In this document: positions 1-11,645 of the stretch, piece by piece
How the letters are laid out: each line of letters begins with the position of its first letter
How positions within the stretch are numbered: the first letter of the stretch is position 1
Assembly (NCBI GenBank): GCA_946902985.2
Contig: OX336398.1
Coordinates: 231,781,556 to 231,845,555 of the forward strand
DNA: 64,000 nucleotides
Reading direction: 5' to 3'
DNA from: Meconema thalassinum
Lineage: Eukaryota; Arthropoda; Insecta; Orthoptera; Tettigoniidae
The notes under the pieces: model-generated
Database searches by the model: none
Seen by the model: only the letters and a program-made list of their open reading frames with translations
What the model was told of the DNA's origin: nothing
Position numbers and translations under genes: made by a program

Positions 1-291
1 CGGTTCAAGTAAAATACCCGGGTTTTGCAAGTTCATGTGTCGACAAAAAGCCTACAGGCCAGGATTCAAATGTTAACCAACGGTCATGTTCTGATTTTAA
101 ATTTAACCCACGTGGTAAACCAACTTGCTCACTTGTTGTATTTGGTACTAACGCCATGTGTTATAATAAAACTTTTTCTTATTGTAAGTTATTAACGTTG
201 CACAGAATACCTTAAAGCACAATGTATGCTTGTTCACTGTCTGTTCAATACGTTAATTGCGCATGACGACACCTAAAAGCAAACAAAATAA

Positions 292-320
292 CCAATCACT
301 CAATCAATCAATCAATCAAT
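292..320. repeat. (CAAT)n microsatellite
   Basis: About seven tandem tetranucleotide CAAT units lie just outside the left end of the foldback element. Confidence 0.85.
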
Positions 321-358
321 ACTATTAAATAAAACTTTAACGTTAATGGGCATTAATA

Positions 359-2410
359 TACTACTCAAAAAATTAAAGCACCACTTTTTTCAAAGGCCAC
401 CAAATTTGGAAAGTTGACTGCACAAGGTCGAAATCTCGGTATGACGTTTGCCCCGACGCCTACCAAGCACATGCTTCAGCACAACTCCCCAACTTGTGTA
501 GTTTCGGGATAGCGCCCCCAAAACCAGCCCATTGTTGAAAACCGCTAATTGAAGTTTGCGAAAAACGCTGTAGGACATGTCGCAGGTTGCCAAAGCAGTC
601 GAAAATGAATGAGTCTTGCTCTTAAGGTTCCACGAACACGTTGAAATCGTTACATTTGACGTTTGGGCATTTTCAACCCCCTTCATCATCCCCTAAACAT
701 GGACTACCATTGGGGGCGCCTGAGAAGGTACCGGATGTGTTTAACCACCTGAAAACCTGCACACCGTCCTCAGTTGCTGATTGCAGTAAGTTCTTAAGGC
801 CTCTGGCAATGTTCACCCCTCCTAACACACTAAACTGGCAAGGGACCAAACCACCCCGTCTTGATTCACCCCTAAGGAAGGTTTAAATCCAGATTTTTAT
901 CAGTGCTGCTGATGGGGGGGGGGGGGGGTCTTCCCCTAACGTTTCAAAAGAGGACCTGCGCCTGTGTCGCCACCCCTTCTCTTGCTACCCCCTTTTGTAT
1001 GATTTTTCGAATCAGGCCCATTTTAAGGGCTGAAATGAGGTCTTAATCGCTGAAAGGGCTGTAAAGGTCCTTAGAAGTAGTGGTGACACGAATTCAACCC
1101 CTTCCGATGTTTGATTGACATTCCATCCCCCAAAGTTGACAGTTTTGCACCCCCAACCCTCCCTGTCTGGACGCGTAACGCGTCATGGAACAGTTTTCAG
1201 AGTAGGATCAAAATGAAGCTTATGGCCTGAAATGGAGCCCAAAACTGTAGGTTGGATGGAAATTCATCGGTAGAGTGGGAAACGGGACCAAAAGTTTTCA
1301 AAAAAGTTAACAGCCTCTAGTAAGTACACCAATGCATAGGCAACCCACATCACGTCATTTTTCTCCCATTGCCAATCTTTGTAACCTATTGCCGATCATA
1401 GGCAACCCACACGCACGGACGTGATGTGGGTTGCCTATGCATGGGCGTACTTACTGTAGGCTGTACACTTTTTTAAAAGAATTTGGTCCCGTTTCCCAAC
1501 CTACCGATGAATTTCTATCCAGCCTGCTGTTTTGGGCTCCATTGCAAGCCATAAGCTTCATTTTCATCCAACTCTGAAAACTCTCCCATGACGCATTACG
1601 CGTCCAGACAGGGAGGGTTGGGGGTGCAAAAATTTCGTATTTGGGGGACGGAATGTCAATCATCGATCGGAAGGGGTTGATTTCGTGTCACCACTACTTC
1701 TAAGGACCTTTACAGCCCTTTCAGCGATTAAGACGTCGTTTCAGCCCTTAAAAGGGCCTGATTCGAAAAATCATACAAACGGGGGTTGCAGGGGAAGGGG
1801 TGGTGACAAAGGCACAGTTCCTTTTTTGAAACGTTAGGGGAAGACCCCCCCCCATTAGCAGCACTGATAAACATCTCGATTAAAACCTTCCTTAGGGGTG
1901 AATCGAGAAGGGGTGGTTTGGTCCCATGCCAGTTGAGGGTGGTAGGGGGTGTGGACATTGCCGGAGGCCTTAAGAACTTACTGCAATCAGCAACTGAGGA
2001 CGGTGTACAAGTTTTCAGGTGTTTAAACACACCCGGTACCTTCTCAGACGCCCCCAATGGTAGTCCATGTTTAGGGGATGATGAAGGGGGTTGAAAATGC
2101 CCAAACGTCAAATGTAACGATTTCAACGTGTTTGTGGAACCTCTAAGAGCAAGACTCATTCATTTTCGACTGCTTTGGCAACCTGCGACAAGTCCTGCAG
2201 CGTTTTTCGCAAACTTCAATTTGCGGTTTTTGAAAATGGGCTGGTTTTCGGGGTGCTACCCCGAAACTACTCAAGTTGGGGAGTTGTGCTGAAGCATATG
2301 CTTGGTAAGCGTCAGGACAAACGTCATACTGAGATTTCGAGCTTGTAGGTCAACTTTTCAAAATTTGGTGGCCTTTGAAAAAAGTGGTGCTTTAATTTTT
2401 TTGAGCAGTA
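359..2410. mobile_element. Foldback DNA transposon with ~1 kb inverted arms
   Basis: Two long arms (about 359-1356 and 1418-2410) are inverted copies of each other around a ~61-bp loop. The outer ends read TACTACTCAAAAAATTAAAG on the left and, reverse-complemented, TACTGCTCAAAAAAATTAAA on the right. TA dinucleotides at 357-358 and 2411-2412 fit a TA target duplication, as in Tc1/mariner-type elements. Peptide-like frames in one arm reappear in mirror image in the other, so the short ORFs are mirrored shadows and not genes. No transposase is visible, so the element would be non-autonomous. The arms differ by scattered substitutions and short indels, and the left arm carries an expanded poly-G run near 917-927. 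The superfamily is inferred only from the TA flank and end sequence. Confidence 0.8.
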
Positions 2411-2412
2411 TA

Positions 2413-2772
2413 TATCAAAACACCATAAAAATTATAATAAACTGTAAGTCGACACTAACAGTAACCCATGTACTTATTTTCTTTTTATAAAGCTGCAGTC
2501 ATTTACATTCTCCTTTAACCAATACATAAATAAAAAATAATAATGTCATGTCATTTTGTTCAGATTATCATGTTCAAACGTGTGAATATTCGTTGAGTTC
2601 ATAGGGTACAACGTTCCTCATTTTTCTACTAGAAAGCGCTATAGAGTTTAAAGAGATTAGATATCTAACATCTAACCTCCTTGACTTTCATAGTCAAGGA
2701 ACAACTAAATTCGACATAACAAAGCTTGCACCCGGCACCCGAGGCCATACGATATTAATATTACTATTTATA

Positions 2773-2806
<34 letters not shown>

Positions 2807-3934
2807 GGGAACGACATGTCAGTTAAATTATTTTTTTGTTTTTTTTACAAAATCTAATATGGCCTCGTACTTTCCCGGCAAACAACCAATATGGTCTTGT
2901 ACCGGTTGCCAACACATAGTCATTAATCAAGAAAGCAATCATCGTCCTAGTCATGTACAGGCAATGAATTTTTTGTCTACGAGTTTTCAGGAGTGGTAAA
3001 ATGGAATAGCATTTTATGTTCGGCTTACCTGAGTTTTAAATAGTTCACTGCCTGGAAACAATGGTTGCACTTTACTGCGTCTCGGGTTTTCAGCGACTGC
3101 TACGGCGGTAAGGCTTTTCTTTCCAAGTTTCTAAAAATAAATAAAATAAACCGTTATAAATACCTAAATTCAGGTTAGTACATACATTTCATAAAGTAAA
3201 ATATGAAACAAAAAATGAAACAAGTTAGTTTAAAAAGATAATCCCACTTTCACTTGCAGTGGCTTATTGCTGTTTCCTTCTAGTGGGCTCAAAAGTAAAC
3301 TTGTTTCTTGTATCTCAGACATGTAAGGAATACCGGTTATCTGCAAACAAATAAATTAAAAAATCAATAATTACCTAATCAATAACTACAAATTAAGGTT
3401 CATTAGCATGACATTATTAAAATAATCAATCATAGGTACTTACCAAAAATAAAAGGAATTTTCTTCCACAGCTCTACTGTATACGTCCGTGTGCTAAAAT
3501 GGCAAGTGCATGACTAACGCAATCGTTATCAGTTAGCCTAGCAACTGAAAAAGTTGTATTTTCTCAGCGTTTTGATCTTGAATGGTTCTCTGTCTCTCTC
3601 TCGCACGTGTTCCACGCCTCTTCACATTCCTCAATCTGAATAAGATTCGTGTACCTTAAAATAGTTTCATGTTTTAATAAGGAACCAAAATGGCTACCTC
3701 TTATACATCGGTAGTCCTACTGTCTCAGAACCAAAATGGCGGTCTCTGCTTAAACAGCACACCTGCTAGCCACCACGAGGCAAGTAAGCTGATATCACAC
3801 TTCCTGCTGACGTAGACATTCCTGCCTCGTCAACACCAGCAACAGCTCTCACGATTCCTCTAGCTAGGTACAATATTCAGTCACCAGTGAGCTGGACTGT
3901 GGGCGTGTTAGCATTCAAAACATGTGTGTGTGTC
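2413..3934. other. No gene recognised; AT-rich spacer with (TTA)n
   Basis: This 1.5 kb stretch is AT-rich and has no credible ORF. It holds a (TTA)n microsatellite near 2774-2805. A short imperfect duplication around 3685-3745 contains the phrase aaccaaaatggc twice. I see no tRNA, SINE head or transposase signature. Confidence 0.6.
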
Positions 3935-3973
<39 letters not shown>

Positions 3974-4017
3974 TTTTCTTCTTTCCGATGAGGCCTGCTA
4001 GGGACCACGTGCCAATT

Positions 4018-4788
4018 TCAATTCTTCACACTTTGTTGTTTTCTCTTCCGTTCCCTCCAGTACTCCTTCATCCGTTCACTATGCTGCTTCTTTCTGTCCT
4101 CGGACCACTTCGCACCAGGTTTCTTTGGCAATCTTCCTTGGAATCCTTTCATACTTAATACCCTTTTTCTAAAGATCTCTCTGTTCACCGTTTCTTCTTC
4201 ACTTATATTATTTCTTTCTAAATCTTTCTTTACTTCTTGAATCCAGCTAGTTGTTGCCCTTTTCTCCCAAAGGTACTTGAATATCCTTTTTGTTAATCTG
4301 GAATCATACATTCTGTAAATATGTCCAAAAAATTGCAATCTCCTTTTTCTTATCGTTTCTGTTATATTTTCTATGTTCATGTATATTTCATCATTAGATC
4401 TTAATTTCCATACTTCTGCTGTTTTCACTGGGCCTAAAATTTTCCTCATGATTCTCCTTTCTAGTACTTCAAGTTTATCTAATCTATAGTTTAGTAGCAG
4501 ACATTCACTTGCGTATAGGCATTCCGGTTTCACCACTGTAGTGTAGTGCCTTATTTTAAGATTTTTAGATAAGCACTTTTTGTTATAAAAATTCTTAGTG
4601 ATACCATATGCTCTTTCCATCTTTTGTACCCTTTCTTCTACCGAAGATTTTTCTAAACCATTTTCTTGAATTATTTCTCCCAGATATTTGAATTTCTTTA
4701 CTTTTTCCACTGGGCCAATATCTGTTGCCAAATATTTTGAAGCGTTCTTGATGTTTGTAATAAATTTATTTTTTTCTACGGAGATTCT
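4018..4788 (-). pseudogene. LINE C-terminal domain
   Basis: A 237-codon frame downstream of the RT box begins with a FKYLGEIIQENG motif. It continues through YASECL, LERRIMRKILGP and RRLQFFGHIYRM, ending in a basic tail. This set of motifs is characteristic of the thumb and C-terminal region of RTE/Jockey-like LINE proteins. Residues 4732-4788 separate it from the RT frame by an indel or stop. The stop codon is followed within about 50 bases by the TAA-repeat tail, so the 3' UTR is very short. Confidence 0.8.
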
Positions 4789-5842
4789 CTAACCTGCTTT
4801 GTTGGCTATTTCTTCCAAGAGATTGATTTGTATTGTTGCACTTGTTAGGTTTTCTGACAATATAGCAAAATCGTCTGCAAATGCTAGGCAACTTATTTCA
4901 ATGCCTTTGTTCCTTCTCCCCAAAGTTACTGGCGAAATGTTATGTTCTTTTAGCTTTAAATTCCAAATTCTTACAATTTTCTCTAAAACACAGTTGAACA
5001 GAAGGGGTGATAAACCATCACCCTGCCGTACACCTGTATTTAACTTAATAGATTTTGATATCTCACCCATAAATTTTACTTTTGAAATCGTGTCAGTAAG
5101 GGTTTCACGTATTAGGTTTGCCAATTTAGTTTTCACTCCAAATTCACGAATTGTTTTATCTAAGGTTTCTCTATCAACCGAGTCAAAGGCCTTTTTAAAA
5201 TCTACAAAAGTCACAACTATGTCCTTTGAATTCAGTATCCTATGGCGAATTATGGATTTTAAGTTAAATATTTGTCTGAACAAGATCTACCTTTTCGAAA
5301 TCCAGCTTGATACTCGCCCAGTTGCTTGTCAAGTGATGTTTCTACTCTATTCAGCAATATTTTTGAAAATACCTTGTATGCAATTTGAAGAAGAGAGAAG
5401 CCTCTATAGTTATCAACGTTTTGTTTGTCCCCTTTTTTATGCAATGGGTGTATTAGAGCCACTTTCCATTCCTCTGGAATCCTCTCTGTTCTCCAAATAT
5501 CTTCAAAGATTAACTGCAGCTCTTCAATGATTTTTGATTGAGACCATTTCAAAAGTTCAGCTGTTATAGAGTCCTCTCCGCTAGCTTTATTATTTTTAGA
5601 TTGTTAATTGCTTCTTTAATTTCTTCAGCATTGGGTGGTATATCTTCTTCCAGATTTTCTGTTGTTTGTGAGAATTCCAACTTATGATCTGGTTCAGGGC
5701 AGTTTAAAAGTTGTTCAAAGTGCTTCGCAAGTATTTCACAGTTCTCAACATTGCTTAGGCCAAGTCTACCATTTTCATCTTTAAAGCATATGCTAGGTGC
5801 TTGATACCACTATAATTGACTCTTAAAAGTCTGATAGAAGTT
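4789..5842 (-). pseudogene. LINE reverse transcriptase domain, frameshifted
   Basis: The RT begins in the 5553-5842 stretch, which reads as RT linker with a stop and a small indel. It continues in two overlapping frames, 5259-5552 and 4789-5283, showing a frameshift near 5270. Visible RT blocks are the WKVALIHPLHKKGD block, NYRGFSLL, AGFRKGRSC, VDFKKAFDSV with the first catalytic Asp, TGVRQGDGLSPLLFN, and CLAFADDFAIL, which is the F-A-D-D catalytic box. All are standard landmarks of non-LTR RTs. The catalytic residues remain, but the reading frame is lost. Confidence 0.85.
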
Positions 5843-7054
5843 TCAAGAGTTATTTTTAACAAAGCTGTCTTGCAGGTCAGTAAGTTGTGTCTTTTCGAAT
5901 GATCTTTTAACTCCCCTTATTATTCTAACAGTGTCTTTCCTTTGCTGTTTGAATTGGTCATAATGTTCCGTCTTTCCAGAGCATTTCCACTTTTTCCATT
6001 GTTTTGTTCTCTCTTGTAACGTATCCTCACATATTTGATTCCTCCAAGGTTTCTTCTTAGGTTTGGCTACCCCAAACGTCTTCTGAGCTGCGTTGGTTAT
6101 TTCTTTAGATAAATCTTGCCACTTCCCATGATGAGTTACTTTTATTTCTTCCTGAAAATTTTCCAATGTTTCTTGTGTAATTTGAAGTCTATTTGTGTTA
6201 TATTTATTTACTCTTTCCCCTCTTCTGTGGTTTCTGTTGGGTAAGAATTTGAGTTTAATTTTAGACAAATAGTAATCAGAGTCAAATTCTCTGCTTCTTA
6301 TAACCTTGATATTCATAATTTCTTTCATGTTTCTTTTGGATATAGCTACATGATCCAGGTGAAATTCACCTAGTATTGGATTTGGAGAAATCCATGTTTT
6401 AGCTTTTCTTGGCAATTTCTTGAAGAAAGTTGACATTAACTTAAGTTGAAAGTTTTTACAAATAGTAATTAATCTCATCCCATTTCTGTTTGTTCTTTGG
6501 TGTGCAGCATATTCTCCCACTATTGGTCTATGAATCCTCTCTCTTCCTATTTGGGCATTGAAATCTCCAAGTAATATCACCACATTTGATTTTGGAATTT
6601 TAGATATTTCATCATCTAGGAGGTCCCAGAATTCCTCTACTTTATTTGGGTTCTTCTGGTTGTCTTCGTTTATTGGCGCATGACAATTAACAAAAGTATA
6701 TATTTTATTTTTGCATTTTATTGTCAAAAGACACATCCTTTCTGAGCGTGATTTGAATTCAGTTACATTTTCTAATAGATGTTTATGGACATAAAAGGCT
6801 GTTCCCACGAGTGGCATTCCTTTCATAATTTTAATCGCAGGTTTACCTTTAAAGATTCTATAATCTTTCGTTTCTGTCACATTCTCATCCAAATATCTTG
6901 TCTCTTGTACTGCTAAAATTTGAATTTCGTTTCTATCTAAAAACAGTTCTAATTCCTTCTGTTTACCCACCTTCAGTAAAGAATTTACATTCAAAGTACC
7001 TGCAAAAAACTTATGTTTAAACTTATTATTTTTATTTTTATTATTATCAAACAT
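5843..7054 (-). pseudogene. LINE AP-like endonuclease domain
   Basis: This is a 403-codon frame from an ATG at 7054. It has the exonuclease-endonuclease-phosphatase fold signatures of LINE endonucleases in order: an N-terminal GTLNVNSL strand, AVQETR with the catalytic Glu, NCHAPI, LLGDFNAQIG with the Asp/Asn pair, and a terminal LDHVAIS segment with the catalytic Asp-His. In active elements this domain nicks target DNA to prime reverse transcription. A lysine-rich linker follows and the frame ends at a stop at 5843, before the RT domain. Endonuclease residues look conserved, so the copy may be only moderately old. Confidence 0.85.
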
Positions 7055-7254
7055 TTTACTGTAATAATAATTACTAGCAAGCGGCCATCCTCAATACATG
7101 ATCATGTTAACCACATACTTTCATCCTAAAACACATGACTTGACCCAGTTCAATATTTAGTTTATAACATTTCAGGCCAATGACCTTACCGTTTTGGCTC
7201 TTTGCGTACATGCACATGACTTGGTCGGGTAAATGTTATAGGTTTCCATATTCT
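7055..7254. other. Spacer, nothing recognised
   Basis: AT-rich sequence between the LINE 5' end and the first tandem repeat block. No ORF or repeat signature was seen. Confidence 0.5.
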
Positions 7255-7700
7255 AAAACCATTTACTGTGCCAGACAGCAGTCTCGCTTATCACCGTTTA
7301 TTAGCATGTTAAAGATCCCTTTCAGGGGTAAAAAAATATCCTAGCACACTTAACACATTTTCAAATATTCACCTCTATCCGTCATAGGAAATGTCACAAA
7401 ACAACCGTCATAAGCTGCCCCCGCCATCCCTCTAAAATAGCAATTCATTTCTTCCGGGCACGGTCACCGAGATCGCCAACGTCTAAGAATCACTTGGTCA
7501 TATCCTACAACCATCTGTTGTGTCAGAGAGCGATCTCGCTCATCACCGTTAACTAAAACGTTAAAGATCCCCTTCAGGGGTAAAAATCTTAGCATGCTTG
7601 TCACATTTTAAAACATTCGCCTTCATTCATTCGTCATATGAAAAAATATCGAATAGCAACCCCTCGTTTTGCCATACATCTCCCCCGTCGAAATAGCCAT
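7255..7700. repeat. Two diverged tandem copies, ~252-bp period
   Basis: The phrases TCACCGTT (7291 and 7543) and TTAAAGATCCC...CAGGGGTAAAA occur twice about 252 bp apart. The stretches around them align, including the ACATTTT, CGTCAT and CCCCCGYC phrases. Function unknown; it reads as a decayed tandem duplication. Confidence 0.65.
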
Positions 7701-7954
7701 TTCCAGTGTTCACCATGCTCAGTCATAGCCTCGTTGGAACATGTGTCAAGCGCTACCGGCTCTCTGTCTACAAATACGCTTTTAATTAAAAAAAAATGCA
7801 TAGTTGTTTTTTTGGTCCTAGAGACTTGACATTAATTTTCTTGGTAGAGGGGGTAGGGATCTTTCATTTATGTCAAACAAAATGTTTTGTCAACGTGTTA
7901 GTTTCCAAAATAGTAAAAATTCAAAATTTAAGGGTTTTCAAAAATCTCAAAATA

Positions 7955-9350
7955 TAAAAAAGTTTTATTATAAAAAATAAAGGTCATAGAGCCCATTGGG
8001 TTGAACTATAGCACAACTTTCTATCATGTTTGGTTTTCAATCTATCGCCTACTTTTAAAAACAAAATTTTTCTAAAAAAAAATCAAAAATATAACGAGTG
8101 GTCTATAGGAAAGAGGACGTCAGCTCGAGTCCAACGACATCTCATTTGTTAAAATCCGACCATCCGTTCGCCAATGATCACCAATGTTCGCGAGAAAGTA
8201 GGCTATCATTTTGTTTTTCCTCCTACACCCTTGAAACTTGCTGTCCGCCTAGAGAGCATGACCACCTTTCATTAACGTCAAACAAACTTTTTTCTGATTC
8301 ACCGTTTCCAAAATAGTGCCAATCCAAAAAAACAAGAATTTTCATTTTTTTTTTTAAATACCAACACACATGCTTAGCCAAGAGAACGTCATCCCAACGC
8401 CAACAATACCTCGTTCGTTAAAATCCGACCACGCCTTCGGGAGATATCGGCAATGTTTATATGAAAGTAGGGGGCGACTCAGAACACCCATTCTAGCACT
8501 ACTGCACAGTTTTAGTCCTAGAGGCTTGAAATTTATTTTGCGGGTAGAGGGGTCAGGGCCATTCATTTATATCAAACATTTGTTTGTAAAGTTCCTAGTT
8601 TCCAAAATATAGGAATTTCAAAATTGGACTGTTTTCAAAAAAACACCAAAAATAAAAAGTTTTATTATAAAATATAAAGGACATCGAGAACATTCGTTTG
8701 CATCATGGCACAACGTTCTATCATGTTTGGTTTTCAAACTATCACCTATTATCAAAAACAAAATTTTTCAAGGAATTTTGAAAAATATAACAAATGGTCC
8801 ATAGTAAAGAGCACGACAACCCGAGTCCAACGATATGTCGCATGCCCATGGTTTCGCGAAATATACATAAAAGGTCAGCGTAGCCGAGCTGCTAGTGTCA
8901 CTATTTAGAACTCTCACTACTCCCCTACTGCACAGTTTTAGTCCTATAGGCTTGAAATTTATTTTGCGGATAGAGGGGGGGTCAGGGCCATTCATTTATA
9001 TCAAACAATTTTTTGTAAACTCTTTAGTTTCCAAAATATAAGAATTTCAATATTACTCTTTTTTTCAAAAGAACATAAGAAAATTAAAAAGTTTTATTAT
9101 AAAAAATAAAGGACATAAAGATCGTTCGCGTAAGCTATTGCACAACGTTCTATCATGTTTGGTTTTTTAACTATCGTCTATTTTCAAAAACAAAAATTTT
9201 CAAATATTGTTCAAAAATATAACGAGTGGTCCATAGCAAAGCCCCCGTCAGCTCGAGTCCAACGACACCTCTTTCGTGAATCTCCGACCACGGGTTCGGG
9301 AGTTATCGGCTCGCATTGGGAGTAGTGTTGGAGGGGGGGGGGGGGCAGAA
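7955..9350. repeat. Degenerate tandem repeat, ~430-bp period
   Basis: Recurring blocks are CTATCATGTT at 8021, 8718 and 9150; the CCAACG-type phrase near 8131, 8401, 8827 and 9259; and TTTTATTATAAAAAATAAAG before each CTATCATGTT block. Spacing is about 430 bp, with one copy shortened to ~270 bp. A conserved GGCTTGAAATTTATTTTGCG segment follows in two copies. Short ORFs here repeat from copy to copy in different frames, so they are not genes. The family is not recognised. Confidence 0.65.
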
Positions 9351-9423
9351 CTCTCACTACTCCCCTACTCAGGCATCTTAAAATTAGCCAGCTGAGCATG
9401 GCAATGGCCAGACTTCAGAAAAC

Positions 9424-9893
9424 AGCGGCTTCGGTGGCGTAGTTGGTAGCATGCTGAGCTTCTATGCCCAAGGTCACGGGTTCAACCCTCGCCGAAGTCG
9501 TCGGAATTTTTAAGAGCGTTAAAAATCCCTTAGTATGCCTTCCTTCAGAGGGGAAGTAAAGCCGGCGGTCGCACGTCATAGATTTATGGCATGATAAAGA
9601 AACTTCCACTAATTACTTTTGTGTTTAGCTAAATTACAGGTTATATTTGACTAACGCTCTTAGGTTCCAACGTTCGTCGCCAGGAGGCGACTGCGGTGGC
9701 ATCTAGTAACAAAGTTCTGAACTAGTTGGTCGTTGACAGTGGCGTTTGGTAGCAAAAGTCGGAACTATTTGAAATCGGATGTCTGCAGTCCATATTTGAA
9801 TTAAAATCAGATAAACAAGTAACACCGAATATCAGACAGATTCTACACACACCCAAATACACGGGGCTACATGACTGCGTTGTCGCAGCTGTT
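9424..9893 (+). mobile_element. tRNA-headed SINE (family 1)
   Basis: The head has an A-box-like GTGGCGTAGTTGGTAGC and a B-box-like GGTTCAACCC. It is followed by GAAGTCGTCGGA, the AAGAGCGTTAAAAATCC phrase and a family-specific tail. The same sequence recurs at 11230-11540 and 56946-57446, and in shortened minus-strand form inside the R repeats. It is a Pol III-type SINE by its boxes and copy number. Confidence 0.8.
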
Positions 9894-10356
9894 AAACTGA
9901 GGAACGAACCACCACACTTCAGAAATTGAGAGTTATCCCAGTAATTTTAGATCAAAGAGAGGCCAAAGGTGGGAATAATTAATGTAGAACTAATGTTTTG
10001 CACAGTGGTCCTATTTGATGTGCTTAGTGACATATTTAAAGTCCTCAACTTTCCTATGTCGGCTTATTGAATACCAGGCCCTGGAACTCATGGATTCCTG
10101 GAAAAGTACCGGTACATGTTTTCACTTGAATTGGCATTTAATGCGAATGGTTGCCCCAAACTTGACCGGTGATATTCCAAATTAAAGAAGGATAGAGCTA
10201 CATTCTTAAGTAGTTGAAACGCATATCCTATAGCATCCGGCACCACGGCGGAATATGTTGAATTAATTTCGCATTTCCGTCTCTGTGTTTATGTTTGTGT
10301 TGTGTTGGATGGTTTAATATGGCAGATATCACAAACATGCCTTTTAGGGAAGACAT

Positions 10357-10642
10357 TAATCTTCAGCGCGCCTGCCTCTCACTCGAAGGCCCCGGGTTCG
10401 ATTCCCAGCTCCATCAGGGATTTTAGGAACTGGCGTGGGGGCTGGAACGGGGTGCACTCAGCCTCGTGAGGGCAATGAGTAGCTGTCTTACAGTGAGGCA
10501 GCGCCCCGGTCACTAAAACCAAGATTAACGGCCGAGAGGACCCGATACACTGACCGCTCGTCACCCCAATATCTGCAGACCGAATGGCCGGGCAGCGGTT
10601 GCTTAGTAGGACTAGGCCCTTCGTGGGCTGTAGTGCCAGTGG
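10357..10642 (+). mobile_element. tRNA-headed SINE (family 2)
   Basis: It contains GGTTCGATTCCCAGCTCC as the B-box region. The body phrases GGGGTGCACTCAGCCTCG, ACCAAGATTAACGGCCGA and ATATCTGCAG follow. The same body occurs inverted at 29411-29724 and 55815-56116. The 5' head is truncated or diverged here. Confidence 0.8.
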
Positions 10643-10644
10643 TC

Positions 10645-11057
10645 ATTTTATTTATTACATATACTCACTATCTGAGTATTTACTCCCACCCTTGAGTATT
10701 TACTTCTCAGTGAGTTTAAACTTTAATTTTTATTAATACCATTCTGACTATATAGGCTACTCCATAATTGTATAGCATGAGCATGTACTCCGGTTAATTC
10801 ATATCTCCCAATGGCACAATTGGATGCAACAGTAAGATTTGGAACACATGCCGCAACCAGACGAAGTCAGCAGTTAGAAGAAGAAATTTACGAACATACA
10901 GTCTCTTACTACATGAAGAAATACAAATCCCTGGGTTATCACTGGAACATATGACATTGCCAAGCAGACAGAGTGCATTCGTGGGTCAAAGAAATTGTAA
11001 AGAACAGAAAGCAAACCTAGCGCGTGCACTCCGATCACTAAATCCAAGTGTCTGAAT
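10645..11057. other. Spacer with short open stretches, not assigned
   Basis: There is no recognisable feature apart from a 47-codon open frame at 10811-10954 and an open stretch just after it. Neither resembles a family I know, so no gene is called. Confidence 0.4.
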
Positions 11058-11229
11058 CATGGCAGATATTAATGAATATTTATGTTCGAACATAAATTAA
11101 AATGTAGGCCTAGTAAAGTTATAATTATCGTCGATCATAAACAGTCGTATGCAACTCGCCTATAAGACACTCGTATGGAAACTATAAAACGAGCGAAGCG
11201 AGTTTCTTAATTATTGCCATTATAAGCTC
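11058..11229. mobile_element. AT-rich MITE fragment
   Basis: It contains the TATGTTCGAACATAAA palindrome, CAGTCGTATGCAACTCGCCTATAA and the CTTAATTATTGCCATTATAAGCTCG end. All are shared with 11646-12115 and, inverted, with 57447-58020. It is interrupted at 11230 by SINE sequence. Confidence 0.65.
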
Positions 11230-11540
11230 GCGGCTTCGGTGGCGTAGTTGGTAGCATGCTGAACTGCTGTGCCCAAGATAGCGGTCTCATACCCGGCCGA
11301 ATTCGTCGGATTTTTTAAGAGCGTTAAAAATCCTTCAGTATGCCTTCCTTCGGAGGGGAAGTGAAGCCGGCGGTCCCATGTCATAGATTTATGGCATGTA
11401 AAAGATCCATCAACAGACTAAACTTGTGTGGAGCTAAATTGTTAGGTTAGATTTCGTCGGAACGCTCTATCAAAGTTCCAACGTTCACTACTAGGTATCA
11501 TTGATATCTGGTAGCGAAAGTTGGAACTACTTGAAATTGA
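11230..11540 (+). mobile_element. tRNA-headed SINE (family 1), shortened
   Basis: It carries the same head and AAGAGCGTTAAAAATCC body as the copy at 9424, with a shorter 3' region. It lies between two stretches of the AT-rich MITE. Confidence 0.75.
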
Positions 11541-11544
11541 ACGG

Positions 11545-11645
11545 AACTTGTAGCTCACCCTAAGGGTGTCCGCTGGAAGCAGCTACAGACTCAGGCGAGC
11601 CGAACATGTCTTCGGACACTCCCGGCACTAAAAACCATACGCTAA
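11545..11645 (+). mobile_element. 3' fragment of SINE family 3
   Basis: TTGTAGCTCACCC, GAAGCAGCTACA, GCGAGCCGAACATGTC and GACACTCCCGGCACTAAAA match the 3' part of the full-length family-3 SINE at 33910-34255, read in the opposite orientation. Confidence 0.75.

Larger units (their letters stand above)
3935..7054 (-). mobile_element. Non-LTR retrotransposon (AP-endonuclease/RT LINE), broken
   Basis: On the minus strand the order is AP-like endonuclease, reverse transcriptase, C-terminal domain, a short 3' UTR and a (TAA)n tail, read as (TTA)n at 3937-3972. A trinucleotide tail with one long EN-RT ORF is typical of RTE- and I-like LINEs. The coding region carries at least three breaks: a stop and indel in 5553-5842, a frameshift near 5260-5283, and another break at 4732-4788. 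The copy is therefore inactive. No clear target-site duplication was found, and sequence upstream of 7054 shows no promoter-like features. The clade assignment is inference. Confidence 0.85.

Noticed and set aside
359..2410. ORFs in the foldback arms with shared peptide FGHFQPPSSSPKHGLP
   Set aside because: The same peptide appears on opposite strands because the arms are inverted copies. No known domain, and frames break at different points.
9424..9500. Functional tRNA gene
   Set aside because: The A- and B-box matches belong to a SINE head. There is no acceptor-stem pairing, and the sequence continues into a shared SINE body at several loci.
10811..10954. 47-codon ORF MAQLDATVRF... followed by another open stretch
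   Set aside because: It looks codon-like but is very short and matches no family I know. It may be a decayed exon, with not enough to support a gene.
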